A stretch of DNA of 64,000 nucleotides from Seongchinamella sediminis (GTDB taxonomy: Bacteria; Pseudomonadota; Gammaproteobacteria; Pseudomonadales; Halieaceae), in contig NZ_QRAN01000016.1 of NCBI RefSeq assembly GCF_003457605.1, forward strand, positions 40,602-104,601, given 5' to 3'. Position numbers and translations under genes: made by a program. Position 1 is the stretch's first letter. Each line of letters begins with the position of its first letter. The notes below the pieces were generated by a model. The model was not told the DNA's origin. It searched no databases and saw only the letters and a list, made by a program, of their open reading frames with translations. Below are positions 1-7,978 of the stretch, piece after piece.

Positions 1-311
1 TTGGCCTTGATCATCTGTTCGAAATCGCGAGACTCCTTGGGAATCATGGCCATCAATTCCTCGACGCTGCGCTCCTCTTCTACCGAGGCTGGCAGCACCA
101 GGTCGATGCCGAACTTCTTGTCGCCGATGCGCTCGCGTATCCACTTGATATCGGCGCGGATATGTTCCGGCGGATGCATCGCCTCGCCCAGCACGGCGAA
201 GCCCCCGGCGTTGATGACCGCTACCGCAACGTCTTTACAGTGAGTGAACGCGACGATGGGATATTCGATGTCAAGCTTTTCACACAGCAGCGTATGTAAT
301 GGATCGCTCAT
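1..311 (-). CDS. Nitronate monooxygenase-like flavin oxidoreductase, N-terminal part
   Basis: The gene reads leftward out of the window, so only about 103 residues are visible. Residues 17-42 carry the NMO/2-nitropropane dioxygenase signature: a YPIV strand followed by AVINAGGFAVLG, the first beta-alpha unit of the FMN TIM barrel. Next comes the P-E-x-I-R-x-x-I-x-W-I-R helix typical of the family. Members oxidise nitronates or act as FMN reductases on enoyl or keto substrates; several degradative clusters carry uncharacterised homologues. The start is ATG at 311, preceded by AGGAAG at a good distance. It lies beside a SnoaL-like gene on the same strand. The family call is fairly sure; the substrate is not known. 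Confidence 0.75.
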   Translation of the reverse strand, partial: MSDPLHTLLCEKLDIEYPIVAFTHCKDVAVAVINAGGFAVLGEAMHPPEHIRADIKWIRERIGDKKFGIDLVLPASVEEERSVEELMAMIPKESRDFEQMIKA

Positions 312-448
312 GATGAATCTTCCTGTAATCAGTTTCTAGGCAAGCCTTTGAATACGGACAGTGGTTCTACCGCGCCTCTATCATTGTCCTGAAATCTACA
401 GTTTCCGATGGGCAAAATAAACTGCCTGCAGCACTGCATTGCGCTGAT

Positions 449-481
449 GTCCGAAAATGAGCTGTTGAAGTCCGGAATTGA
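449..481 (+). promoter_or_regulatory. Orphan tandem operator (site A), putative AraC-type
   Basis: Two direct half-sites, GTCCGAAAATGA (449-460) and GTCCGGAATTGA (470-481), lie 21 bp apart. They are the best matches in the window to the half-site shared by the 6.2, 12.2, 27.0, 33.8, 35.3 and 43.5 kb promoters. Unlike those, the expected -10 position (517-522) reads ACAACT, and the site points into the 3' end of the leftward SnoaL-like gene. It may be a relic, an antisense promoter or an activator site used from a distance by the divergent genes. Confidence 0.5.
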
Positions 482-525
482 TCGTGCGCCGGGATGCGCG
501 TGGAAACATGCTGCTCACAACTGAG

Positions 526-1011
526 TTACCCGTGCGGCGGTTGCCACATGGGTGTCCTGGCCCAGCCCTCGTCAAAGGGGGTAAAGTACTTGAACTCGAA
601 TCTCAGTGAGGCGATTTTCCATTCCGTCTCCACCCGCTGGAATTCATCGTGATAGATGCCCATCACCCAGATAGCCCGGTTCCCGGGCTGCTGTGTTGTA
701 TGGGCCGTAAGGTACCAGCTCCCGCTGGCACGGTCCCCATGTACCTCAATCAGTGGATTGTGAACCATGTGTGCGTTGAATGAGCTGGCCTCACTCACCT
801 GCTTGCGAAAGAAACCATCCATGATGGAGGACCGCCCCTGGAAACGGCCGAAAAAACCATAGTCGCATGTGGCGTCCTCCATCCACAGGGCATCCAGAGC
901 GTCCCAGTCAGCGGCGTCGACGAGGTGGCAATAACGCGCCTTGAGTTGTTTCAGGGCCTCTATATCCGCCAGCTTGTGTAGCAGCGTCCTGATGTCATTT
1001 TGATCATTCAT
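526..1011 (-). CDS. SnoaL/NTF2-fold small protein (SnoaL_4-like)
   Basis: A 161-residue alpha+beta-barrel protein of the SnoaL-like group. It starts with a helix containing D-I-E-A-L-K-Q-L-K-A-R-Y, then W-D-A-L-D-A-L-W, then the FGRFQGRSSI and HMVHNPLIEVHGDRASGSWY strands seen in this fold. Relatives are polyketide cyclases, steroid isomerase-like proteins and beta subunits of ring-hydroxylating dioxygenases, and many sit in degradation clusters with unknown roles. The length is normal for a single-domain member. It is expected to be cytoplasmic because no signal is seen. The gene is divergent from the CoA-transferase at 1242. The fold call is good, but no catalytic function can be assigned. 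Confidence 0.75.
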   Translation of the reverse strand: MNDQNDIRTLLHKLADIEALKQLKARYCHLVDAADWDALDALWMEDATCDYGFFGRFQGRSSIMDGFFRKQVSEASSFNAHMVHNPLIEVHGDRASGSWYLTAHTTQQPGNRAIWVMGIYHDEFQRVETEWKIASLRFEFKYFTPFDEGWARTPMWQPPHG

Positions 1012-1085
1012 GCCGGGCTCCTTGCGGTGGTAAACAGCACAACAAGCCTACCACTATCCGCAGTTTTCCGGGGGATACTGCCCCT

Positions 1086-1158
1086 GACCTCAAGCCACCT
1101 AATATTGTCCGTTTATGAATTCCTCAGGTCAGGTGATTTCAGGGCTATCAGGTAAACT
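1086..1158 (+). promoter_or_regulatory. Putative activator site and promoter (site B), variant
   Basis: A good half-site GTCCGTTTATGA (1107-1118) is preceded 21 bp upstream by a weak one (1086-1097, 6 of 12 consensus positions). A TAAACT box lies at 1153-1158. The gap between the second half-site and the box is 34 bp, one less than the 35 bp of the six better copies. It would serve the CoA-transferase at 1242. This is a weaker member of the set and is offered with caution. Confidence 0.4.
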
Positions 1159-1241
1159 GAAGACAAGCGCTCGCAGGCAAAGGGGGGCGTACTTGTCCGA
1201 CGCCGGGAGGCAGCGAACGCGGGTGAATGAAGGAGTGAGTA

Positions 1242-2513
1242 ATGAGCAAAGCAATGACGCATGAGACCAGTTTTGCCGAGGGCCCCCTTAGCGGCCTCAG
1301 GGTGCTGGATTGTTCTACCATGTTGGCGGCTCCCTACGGCGCGACTCTGCTCGGCGACCTGGGTGCCGATGTGGTGAAAATTGAATCCCACCACGGTGAC
1401 GACAGCCGCAAGTTCGGCCCCATGCGCGGTGAGGACGCGGGGCCCTTCCTCAGCCTCAACCGCAACAAGCGGGACATGGTGCTGGATCTGCAGCAGGAAG
1501 AGGCCAGGGCGATCTTCGCCCAGGTTGCCGCAACGGCTGATGTATTGATTACCAATGTCCGGGAACCCGCCCTGAGCAAGCTGGGCATGAGCTATGAGCA
1601 GGTCAGGGCGCACAAGCCGGATATCATCTGGATCCGGGTCACCGCCTTCGGACCGGACGGCCCCTACGATGGCCGCCCCGGCATCGATTTCCTGGTCCAG
1701 GGCTATGCCGGCGTGCTGGCGTTGAACGGGGATCCCGACGGTGAACCCGTGCGCACCAGCTTTCCCGCGGTGGATGTTATGACCTCAATGATGGTGGCCA
1801 ATGCCGCCCAGGCGGCACTGCGGGTCAGGGACAGGACCGGCCAGGGCCAGCGAATAGAGGTGTCACTGCTCGACACCCTGATGCACGCCCAGGCCAGTTC
1901 CATCGGCACCTACCTGACCACCGGTGAGGTGCCGGAGCGGACCGGCAATCGCAGCCTGGCCTTTGCCCCCTCGGGCTGCTTTCCCACCAGCGACGGCCAT
2001 CACATTGTGATGACGACCCCCGGGGAGAAGTTCTTCGGCAATATTTGTCGCGCGCTGGAAACGGACTGGGACAGCGATGAGCGTTTTGCTACCGCCCGGG
2101 AGCGCAAGGCCAACGAGGATGAACTGGACAGGCTGATCAGCGAGCGAACCAGCCAGTTCACCCGCCAGGAACTGGTTGCGCGCCTGGTGGCGGCGGATGT
2201 GCTGGTAGCCCCGATCAACGAGCCGCAGGAAGTGCCCCTTGATCCGCAAATCCAGCACAACAAGATGCTGGTTGACGTGACCCACCCGGAATACGGTGAT
2301 GTCACGGTGACCGGTATACCCATCCGCTTCTACGGGACCCCCTGCGAGGTGCGCAAGCACCCCCCCCTGCTGGGAGAGCATACCCGGGAGTTACTCGCTG
2401 AAGCCGGCTATGGTGCCGAGGACATCGATGAGCTGATACGCAAGGGCCTGGCGGCGGACAACCCGGATATCAAGCGCCGGCGCGAGGAAAGGCGGAGGAG
2501 AAAGTCTGGCTGA
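1242..2513 (+). CDS. Family III CoA-transferase (CaiB/BaiF)
   Basis: A 423-residue class III CoA-transferase that would move CoA between an acyl-CoA donor and a carboxylic acid acceptor. The N-terminal L-S-G-L-R-V-L-D strand, GDLGADVVKIES (about 38-49) and NRNKRDMVLDL are the family CoA-binding landmarks. The aspartate that forms the acyl-CoA thioester intermediate is present (Asp149 in PGIDFLVQGYAG). The C-terminus ends in a basic K-R-R-R-E-E-R-R-R-R-K tail. The start at 1242 is supported by GGAGTGAG just upstream. It ends 14 bp from the convergent monooxygenase gene. A variant activator site lies about 85-155 bp upstream. The donor and acceptor are not predictable. Confidence 0.88.
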   Translation: MSKAMTHETSFAEGPLSGLRVLDCSTMLAAPYGATLLGDLGADVVKIESHHGDDSRKFGPMRGEDAGPFLSLNRNKRDMVLDLQQEEARAIFAQVAATADVLITNVREPALSKLGMSYEQVRAHKPDIIWIRVTAFGPDGPYDGRPGIDFLVQGYAGVLALNGDPDGEPVRTSFPAVDVMTSMMVANAAQAALRVRDRTGQGQRIEVSLLDTLMHAQASSIGTYLTTGEVPERTGNRSLAFAPSGCFPTSDGHHIVMTTPGEKFFGNICRALETDWDSDERFATARERKANEDELDRLISERTSQFTRQELVARLVAADVLVAPINEPQEVPLDPQIQHNKMLVDVTHPEYGDVTVTGIPIRFYGTPCEVRKHPPLLGEHTRELLAEAGYGAEDIDELIRKGLAADNPDIKRRREERRRRKSG

Positions 2514-2527
2514 GTGCGCTGGGGGCC

Positions 2528-3427
2528 TCAGGCAAAAGCCGCAATCACCTCATCGGCATAGCGTTTGACGGCCTCGAGCTTCGCCTGCAGTGGTGGTTGT
2601 TGCCGCATGCTGGCGCCGACGCCCATTTCCGCGAGGATGCGCTCTGTCCAGGGGGTGGTCTGCAGATCGGTGACGCCCAGATCCTCCAGTCGGCGGATAT
2701 CGTCAACGGTCTCGGCGTCGGGGCAGTGCATCATGATCTCGAAGGGCTCGTTCTCGCGGCCGTACTCTCGCCTGAAGCCATTCACTTCGGCAATAACGCC
2801 TGCTGCCTCGTCCAGGTTGTGAATCACGCTGACCCAGCCGTCGCCCAGGCGGGCAGCGCGGCGCAGGGCGGCAGTAGTGGTTCCACCGACATAGATGGGA
2901 ATCTTCCTGCCTGGCACCGGCGCCATGATCAGGCGGTCGAAGTCGTAGTACCTGCCGTGAAACTCCACGAAGCCCCCGCGCATAAGGAGTTTCAGCACCT
3001 GTATAGCCTCGTCCTGGCGAGCACCCCGGGTTCTCTTGTCCTGGCCCAGCCATTTGAATTCCTCGGGCATCCAGGCCAGCCCCACTCCCAGGGCAACGCG
3101 GTCGTTGGAAACCGCTGCGACCGAGAAAAGACTCTTGGCCTCCAGCAGCGGCTGGCGGACAGCGAGCCGCAATACGGAGGGCATGAAGCGAATACGCTCG
3201 GTCACGGCGGCCATATTGGTGATGGCTACCCAGGGGTCCAGCACTGGAGTATCCAGAGGCCAGAATCGCTTGCCGTCCGGTGTGTACGGGTAGGGAACCG
3301 ATATATCTTCGGGAAAGAAGGGCGCGTCGGCCACCTGGATGCTGTCCCAGCCGCATTGGTCTGCGGTGCGGGCGATCGCCTGGTGCTCCGCCGGGTCCAC
3401 CATGAACAAATGAAAACCGAAGCGCAT
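2528..3427 (-). CDS. Luciferase-like monooxygenase (LLM class)
   Basis: A 299-residue single-domain TIM-barrel protein of the bacterial luciferase/F420-dependent oxidoreductase superfamily. Landmarks are MRFGFHLFMVDP at the N-terminus, the AITNMAAVTERIRFMPSVL core strand, VALGVGLAWMPEEF and the later P-I-Y-V-G-G segment before ALRRAARLGDGW. Members use FMNH2 or F420H2; the sequence alone cannot tell which. It is the last gene of a leftward unit after the Ddn-like protein (6025) and the OYE/FadH-like reductase (5469), with 44 bp separating it from the latter. The three together look like a reductive/oxygenative module acting on unsaturated or cyclic ketone intermediates; that is inference from neighbours. 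Confidence 0.82.
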   Translation of the reverse strand: MRFGFHLFMVDPAEHQAIARTADQCGWDSIQVADAPFFPEDISVPYPYTPDGKRFWPLDTPVLDPWVAITNMAAVTERIRFMPSVLRLAVRQPLLEAKSLFSVAAVSNDRVALGVGLAWMPEEFKWLGQDKRTRGARQDEAIQVLKLLMRGGFVEFHGRYYDFDRLIMAPVPGRKIPIYVGGTTTAALRRAARLGDGWVSVIHNLDEAAGVIAEVNGFRREYGRENEPFEIMMHCPDAETVDDIRRLEDLGVTDLQTTPWTERILAEMGVGASMRQQPPLQAKLEAVKRYADEVIAAFA

Positions 3428-3471
3428 GTCTGGTTACGTTTTCACAGCCCCTTCCCAAGCCCCTGCCGGGG

Positions 3472-5469
3472 CTAAATGGCAAGCCCTATACTGGCGCCGT
3501 GACGGGTGGCTTCTGCCATATGCCGTGGCAGCCATGCGGAGCCGGCCAGGTAGAGCTCACCAATGCTGCCATCGGCTTTCAGCTCATCGTACAACTTGTG
3601 TTTCGCTACCGAGCCATAGACCAACACCACGCTGTCGAAGCCTTGCTGCTGGTAGGTCATATCACCCCACGACGAGGCGAGCTCGAAGCCATCGGGAGTC
3701 ACCGAAGTCAATATCAGGTTGGGGTGAATGGTGACGCCGCACTGTTCCATATGCTTGAGCACCATGCCAATGGAGTAACGGGCGATCTCGTAACCCAGGT
3801 GCACGGACTTGTGGAATACCTCTACCTGCTTGCCGCGTTCGGTGAGGTACTCGGCCACGCAGGGCGTTTCGTAGTAGTCTTCCTGGGAGATAATCGCCAC
3901 CCGGTCACCGGTGGTGGCCTTGCCCTGCATCACATCCCAGCCCTGTACCACGTGCGGCAGGTCGATGCCGGGGATATCTTCGGGCATGCGCGGAACGGAA
4001 CCGGTGGCAATCACCACGGCGTCCGGCGCCAGGGCCTTGATGTTGTCGAGATCGGCGCTGGTTTCGAGGCGCACGTCGACGCCCACGCGCGTCATCTCGT
4101 TTTCCTCGAAGTAGCACTGGTCCTCGAAATCATCCCGCCCGGGGGCTTTGGCGGCGATCAGGAGCTGGCCACCCAGGCGCTTGCCCTGGTCCAGCAGGGT
4201 GACATGGTGACCGCGCATGGCGGCCACACGGGCCGCTTCGCAGCCGGCCAGGCCGCCGCCAACCACCACCACGCGCTTGGCTGTTTCCGCCGCTTGGAAC
4301 TTTTCCTGCCACAGCAGTTCATTGCCGATAACCGGATTGATCGAACAGGTGGGAGTGTACGGGACGGTCACCGGTTCTGAGGCCTCGTCGATACAGCGGG
4401 TGCAGCTGATGCAGCGACGTATCTCGCCGAGGCGGCCCTCGCGGGCCTTGTTGCCGAATTCAGGGTCGGCGATACCGGCCCGCACCATGCCGACCAGGTC
4501 GCAGATGCCGTCCCGGAGCAGCTCCTCGGCCAGTACCGGGTCGTTGCAGCGCCCGGTGAACAGTACGGCTGGCCTGGGTTCCATCTCGGCGAGGTCGACC
4601 ATGGCAGCCTTGCCGAACTCACGGAACTGGGCATGGGCATAGTAGGAGTTGGGCACGTAGGAAGGCGCGCCCCAACAGTGGCCGGCGTCGATATCCACGA
4701 AATCCAGTAGCCCTGCCTCGCCGATGCAGTACAGCATCTCCCGCAGTTCCATATTGTCATAGCCCTGGTGGCGAAATTCAGCGCCACTGATGCGGATACC
4801 GAGCGCCATGGAATCGCCAACGCGTTCGCGCACCCGCTTCAGCGCCTCCAGCACAAAGCGCACCCGCTCCTGAGGGCCACCGCCCCATTTGTCCTCACGG
4901 CGATTGGTAACAGGCGACAGGAAGCTGTAGCCGAGGGTCTCGTGGGCGCAGTGGATTTCAATACCATCGGCGCCGGCCTTTTTGGCGACCTCGGCGGCAT
5001 CGGCATAGGTGTTGAGACAGAACTCGATTTCCTCTTCCCCCATCACGTGGGGCGTATAGTCCTGGGCGCCGATGATCGGCACGGGAGAGGGAGCCCACAC
5101 CGCGTTCAGGTGGGTCAGCTGGACCACCGCGACCGAGCCGTACTGGTGGATCTCCTCGCAGAATTTGGCCATGTCCCCGGCGAAGCCCGGGTCCTGGTAG
5201 GTGGCGAAATGAGAGCCAAAGCCGACACCCAGGCCAATTTCATCCGGGGTTTCCGGGGGAAAGGGCAGGTTCAGAAGCCAGGTTTCACTGCCAATCCAGC
5301 CGGTTCCACCCCGGGCCTTGGCACCGTGGTGGGCGATGAAGTGCTCGTCCAGGCGCCCCGGTGTCATCGAGGAGTTGATGGTATTGGTGGTTTCGCAGAT
5401 ACGGTTGGGCACCGTCATTGGCCCAACCTGCAGCGGTTCGAAAAGATGCTCGAAATTTACCTTGCTCAT
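3472..5469 (-). CDS. OYE/2,4-dienoyl-CoA reductase-like NADH:flavin oxidoreductase
   Basis: 665 residues with the two-part FadH architecture. The N-terminal FMN TIM barrel carries the old-yellow-enzyme motif IHCAHETLGYSFLSPVTNRR followed by E-D-K-W-G-G. A cysteine cluster near residues 350-375 (CISCTRC, then a fourth Cys in PTCSINP) suits a [4Fe-4S] centre. A FAD/NAD(P) domain then begins with VVVVGGGLAGCEAARVAAMR. Such enzymes pass hydride from NAD(P)H through FAD and Fe-S to FMN and reduce a conjugated C=C; relatives act on dienoyl-CoA, bile-acid enones or trimethylamine. The reading frame stays open upstream to 6039, but the real start is ATG 5469, because the upstream part overlaps the Ddn-like gene in another frame. 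It probably belongs to the 6025-2528 leftward operon. Confidence 0.85.
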   Translation of the reverse strand: MSKVNFEHLFEPLQVGPMTVPNRICETTNTINSSMTPGRLDEHFIAHHGAKARGGTGWIGSETWLLNLPFPPETPDEIGLGVGFGSHFATYQDPGFAGDMAKFCEEIHQYGSVAVVQLTHLNAVWAPSPVPIIGAQDYTPHVMGEEEIEFCLNTYADAAEVAKKAGADGIEIHCAHETLGYSFLSPVTNRREDKWGGGPQERVRFVLEALKRVRERVGDSMALGIRISGAEFRHQGYDNMELREMLYCIGEAGLLDFVDIDAGHCWGAPSYVPNSYYAHAQFREFGKAAMVDLAEMEPRPAVLFTGRCNDPVLAEELLRDGICDLVGMVRAGIADPEFGNKAREGRLGEIRRCISCTRCIDEASEPVTVPYTPTCSINPVIGNELLWQEKFQAAETAKRVVVVGGGLAGCEAARVAAMRGHHVTLLDQGKRLGGQLLIAAKAPGRDDFEDQCYFEENEMTRVGVDVRLETSADLDNIKALAPDAVVIATGSVPRMPEDIPGIDLPHVVQGWDVMQGKATTGDRVAIISQEDYYETPCVAEYLTERGKQVEVFHKSVHLGYEIARYSIGMVLKHMEQCGVTIHPNLILTSVTPDGFELASSWGDMTYQQQGFDSVVLVYGSVAKHKLYDELKADGSIGELYLAGSAWLPRHMAEATRHGASIGLAI

Positions 5470-5488
5470 GGCGATATTGTCCTCCGCA

Positions 5489-6025
5489 TCAGGCAGGGCC
5501 GGTTGGCGACAGGATGACGATGGAGAAGGGGCGGTCCGTCTGGCTCTGGAAATAGCCCCAGGGCGGGAACATTTCCACCAGTCTGGGCCACAACTCCTCG
5601 CGTTCCTCGGCGGTGGCATCGCGACCAACGGCGGTGTACCTGTCGCGATCCAGCTGTACCCAGCAATCGGGGTTGGCGCTGATATTGAGATACCAGGCGG
5701 GGTGCGTGTCATAACCGGCCAGCGAGCCAACCACGACCAGGTCGTCGCCGTTGCGCAGGAAGACCAGCGGGGTGGTGCGCTTTTCACCCGACTTGCGTCC
5801 GATGACGGTAAGCAGCAGCGTGGGAAGCTGGGTGGGCTTGGTGGGGTCTCCGCCGGGTTCGATGCCGCTTGCCCGGCCATCGGGATTGGCGAGGTAGGCC
5901 TCCACATCCGCCCGGGCATCTCCGCGTATGCGCTCCAGGGACGCGGTAGCTTCCTTGATGCCTTCCCACTCTTCATCGGACATGAAGTCCGGCTTAACCA
6001 TGTTCTCTCGATTTGTGCTCGACAT
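5489..6025 (-). CDS. Ddn-like deazaflavin/FMN-dependent nitroreductase family protein
   Basis: 178 residues with the split-barrel fold of the F420H2-dependent quinone reductase/Ddn family. Characteristic pieces are P-T-L-L-L-T-V-I-G-R-K-S-G-E-K-R-T-T-P-L-V-F, then DDLVVVGSLAG, HPAWYLNISANPDCWVQ and a C-terminal WGYFQSQTDRPFSIVIL. Mycobacterial members use F420H2. In Gammaproteobacteria the cofactor is uncertain and may be FMN or haem. ATG 6025 has GAAGGA eight bases upstream. It is the first gene of the leftward unit with the OYE-like reductase (20 bp gap) and the luciferase-like enzyme. A TAGACT box on the minus strand (6069-6074) could be its -10. Confidence 0.8.
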   Translation of the reverse strand: MSSTNRENMVKPDFMSDEEWEGIKEATASLERIRGDARADVEAYLANPDGRASGIEPGGDPTKPTQLPTLLLTVIGRKSGEKRTTPLVFLRNGDDLVVVGSLAGYDTHPAWYLNISANPDCWVQLDRDRYTAVGRDATAEEREELWPRLVEMFPPWGYFQSQTDRPFSIVILSPTGPA

Positions 6026-6489
6026 GATCGATCCTTCACTTAGTTGTAGTGGCCGAAACAGGATTTTGAGTCTAGGTTCTGTTGTGCGCCATCACAACTG
6101 GGTCCAGATTCGGCCATCGGCGTGGCGGATTGCTTTCCGGGCCTTTAAATACAGGCGCTGCAGCCGATTTTACGCCGTTCAGGCGCCTGGCTTGCTGTCC
6201 GAAAAAGAGACGTTGAAGGCCGTAATTGATCCGATGCGGGTTGGTCGCAGACAGTAATACTGATTAGACTTTTCCTGTGATCGCCACGACTGCGGAACAG
6301 GAGGTACTTGCTAGTGTGTCTGGTATACATTGTTGTTAAGTGCCGTTGTTTATGTACCGGGCTTGATCCAGTCGGGGCGAAGCCCAGTGCGATGTGCAAG
6401 TATCTGTCAGCGCTTGGCCTATACTTGCAGACCGAGCAGAGGCAGGTTGGATACGCCTGTCAGTACGCAACCAGTAGTGGGGACCTCCG
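6026..6489. other. Divergent intergenic region, regulatory
   Basis: This 464-bp gap holds no convincing gene. Between the leftward reductase operon and the rightward molybdenum hydroxylase operon it contains the minus-strand TAGACT box at 6069-6074, activator site C at 6197-6270, an extended -10-like TGGTATACA near 6330 and a GGGCTT/AAGCCC inverted repeat near 6360-6386. The predicted leader of the right-hand operon is therefore long, about 215 nt from site C. Confidence 0.6.
6197..6270 (+). promoter_or_regulatory. Activator site and promoter (site C)
   Basis: Half-sites GTCCGAAAAAGA (6197-6208) and GGCCGTAATTGA (6218-6229) lie 21 bp apart. After exactly 35 bp comes the -10 box TAGACT (6265-6270), with a TTGGTC at 6241-6246 in the -35 position (18 bp spacer). 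The spacing equals that of sites D-H. It points to the molybdenum hydroxylase operon starting at 6490. Confidence 0.7.
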
Positions 6490-7365
6490 ATGAAGCCGGC
6501 ACCATTTGACTATTACGCACCCGAGACACTGGAACAGGCTGTAGCCCTGCTGGAGAAGCTCGAGGATGATGATATTGATGCCAAGATCCTCGCCGGTGGC
6601 CAGAGTCTGATGCCCATGCTGAGCCTGCGTATGGCGAGGCCGGAAGCCCTGGTGGATCTGGGCAGGATTAGCACCCTGGATTACATTCGCGAGGAGGACG
6701 GTGTCATTAAAATTGGCGCCATGACCAGCAAGAGCGCGCTGGAAGATTGCGAGCTCGTGCAGCAGAAGCAGCCGCTGCTGCATGCGGCAACCTGCCACAT
6801 CGGCCATCGCCAGATTCGCAACCAGGGTACGGTCGGTGGCTCCTTTGCCCATGCCGATCCCGCGGCAGAATACGGCGCCATTGCCCAGGCCCTGGGGATG
6901 GAAATGGTCATTGTCGGTCCCGAGGGCGAGCGCGTCATTCCCGCGGACGATTTCTATGTCACCTTCCTGACCACCGACCTGGATAGCACGGAAATACTCA
7001 CCGAAGTGCGCGCCCCGGTGCTGGCGCCCGCTACCGGCTGGGCCTTCCAGGAAATCTGCCGCCGGGAGGGCGACCTGGCCATCGCAGGTGCCGCGGTAAC
7101 CCTGCGGGTAGAGGCAGGCCTTTGTGCTGACGTGGTAATTGCGGTGTTCGGTGTCAACTCGACCGCGGCACGGCTGGAGGACGCCGAGCAGGTGGTGAAC
7201 GGACAGGTGCCAGCAGCGGCGCTGTTTGCCCAGGCGGGGGAAGCGGCCGCTGCCTCCCTGGCTGAACCGATCAGTGATGTACATGCCAGCGGGGAGTATC
7301 GCCGCGACCTGATTGCCACACTGGTGAAACGCTGCCTGGCCGAGGCAGTGGAGCGGGCGGCGTAG
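6490..7365 (+). CDS. Molybdenum hydroxylase FAD subunit (CoxM-like)
   Basis: 291 residues of the medium, FAD-binding subunit of xanthine dehydrogenase/CO dehydrogenase-type enzymes. It opens with F-D-Y-Y-A-P-E-T-L-E-Q-A, and the FAD-binding ILAGGQSLMPMLSLRMARP (about 35-53) and the second motif TVGGSFAHADPAAEYGAIA (about 115-133) are both intact. It would carry electrons from the Fe-S subunit to an acceptor. It is the first gene of a four-gene operon (FAD, Fe-S, Mo, CoxG). The gene order FAD-FeS-Mo matches the coxMSL order of CO dehydrogenase clusters, but the Mo subunit argues against CO as substrate. Probable start ATG 6490, after GGGGACCTCCG. Confidence 0.88.
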   Translation: MKPAPFDYYAPETLEQAVALLEKLEDDDIDAKILAGGQSLMPMLSLRMARPEALVDLGRISTLDYIREEDGVIKIGAMTSKSALEDCELVQQKQPLLHAATCHIGHRQIRNQGTVGGSFAHADPAAEYGAIAQALGMEMVIVGPEGERVIPADDFYVTFLTTDLDSTEILTEVRAPVLAPATGWAFQEICRREGDLAIAGAAVTLRVEAGLCADVVIAVFGVNSTAARLEDAEQVVNGQVPAAALFAQAGEAAAASLAEPISDVHASGEYRRDLIATLVKRCLAEAVERAA

Positions 7366-7407
7366 CAGCGCCACGAGCAATTCTCAAAGCACGAGGGGTA
7401 GTGAAAG

Positions 7408-7920
7408 ATGACGGCAAAGCAACAGGTTAAAGTTACGGTAAATGGCGTCGACTATGTGCGTGAAGTCGACCCGCGGACAACGCTGGTGGATTTCCTGCGC
7501 CATGATCTGCGCTTGACCGGCACGCACGTCGGCTGTGAACACGGGGTGTGCGGCGCCTGCACGATCATCAAGAACGGCCAGGCGGTTCGCTCCTGCCTGA
7601 TGCTGGCGGCCCAGGCGGATGGTGCCAGCCTGCAGACCGTTGAGGGTTTGCGCAATGCCGACAGCGGTGAGCTGCACCCCATTCAGGAGGCGTTCATTGA
7701 AGAACACGGTTTACAGTGTGGCTTCTGTACCCCCGGTTTCCTGATGAGCACGCTTGATCTGCTGGGCAGGAACCCCAATCCGACGGACGAGGAAATCAAG
7801 GATGCCCTGGATGGCAACCTGTGCCGCTGCACGGGCTATCAGTCGATCATCCAGTCGGTGCGATTGGCCGCCGCCAGAACCCGGGGCGGCAAGCTGGCCA
7901 GCGCCCACGGCAGTGCCTAG
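7408..7920 (+). CDS. Molybdenum hydroxylase [2Fe-2S] subunit (CoxS-like)
   Basis: 170 residues carrying two [2Fe-2S] clusters. The plant-ferredoxin-type cluster uses Cys43, Cys48, Cys51 and Cys63 ([10 protein letters not shown] and SCLML). The second, in the helical domain, uses Cys104, Cys107, Cys139 and Cys141 (CGFC and CRCTG). All eight ligands are present. It relays electrons from the molybdopterin subunit to the FAD subunit. The gene follows the FAD subunit by 42 bp. Its TAG stop is the first base-paired part of a stem-loop repeat (7918-7950) that separates it from the large subunit gene. Confidence 0.92.
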   Translation: MTAKQQVKVTVNGVDYVREVDPRTTLVDFLRHDLRLTGTHVGCEHGVCGACTIIKNGQAVRSCLMLAAQADGASLQTVEGLRNADSGELHPIQEAFIEEHGLQCGFCTPGFLMSTLDLLGRNPNPTDEEIKDALDGNLCRCTGYQSIIQSVRLAAARTRGGKLASAHGSA

Positions 7921-7950
7921 GGTCAGCTCAGTTGGTGAGAACGGGCCCTA
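7918..7950 (+). repeat. Stop-codon stem-loop repeat, copy 1
   Basis: TAGGGTC (7918-7924) pairs with GGCCCTA (7944-7950), one G-T wobble, around a loop containing CAGTTGGTGAGAAC. The same design, TAGGGYC-ARCYCAGTTRGTGWKAAC-R-GGCC, recurs at 42073 and 43337. In every copy the TAG is the stop codon of the gene before. The loop resembles a tRNA D-arm, but no other tRNA part is present. Confidence 0.65.
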
Positions 7951-7978
7951 ATCAACCAGAACCTGGAAGAGCTTAGAT

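Noticed and set aside
3472..6039. A single 855-codon frame covering the reductase and its upstream gene
   Set aside because: The first 190 codons overlap the Ddn-like gene, which has clear family motifs in another frame; the reductase starts at 5469.
6104..6115. A half-site GGCCGAATCTGG (minus strand) before the Ddn-like gene, with TAGACT at 6069-6074
   Set aside because: There is no second half-site 21 bp away and the gap to TAGACT is 29, not 35 bp, so it was not added to the tandem set.
6308..6493. A 61-codon frame in the leader of the Mo hydroxylase operon
   Set aside because: No ribosome site and no family resemblance; it is more likely untranslated leader.
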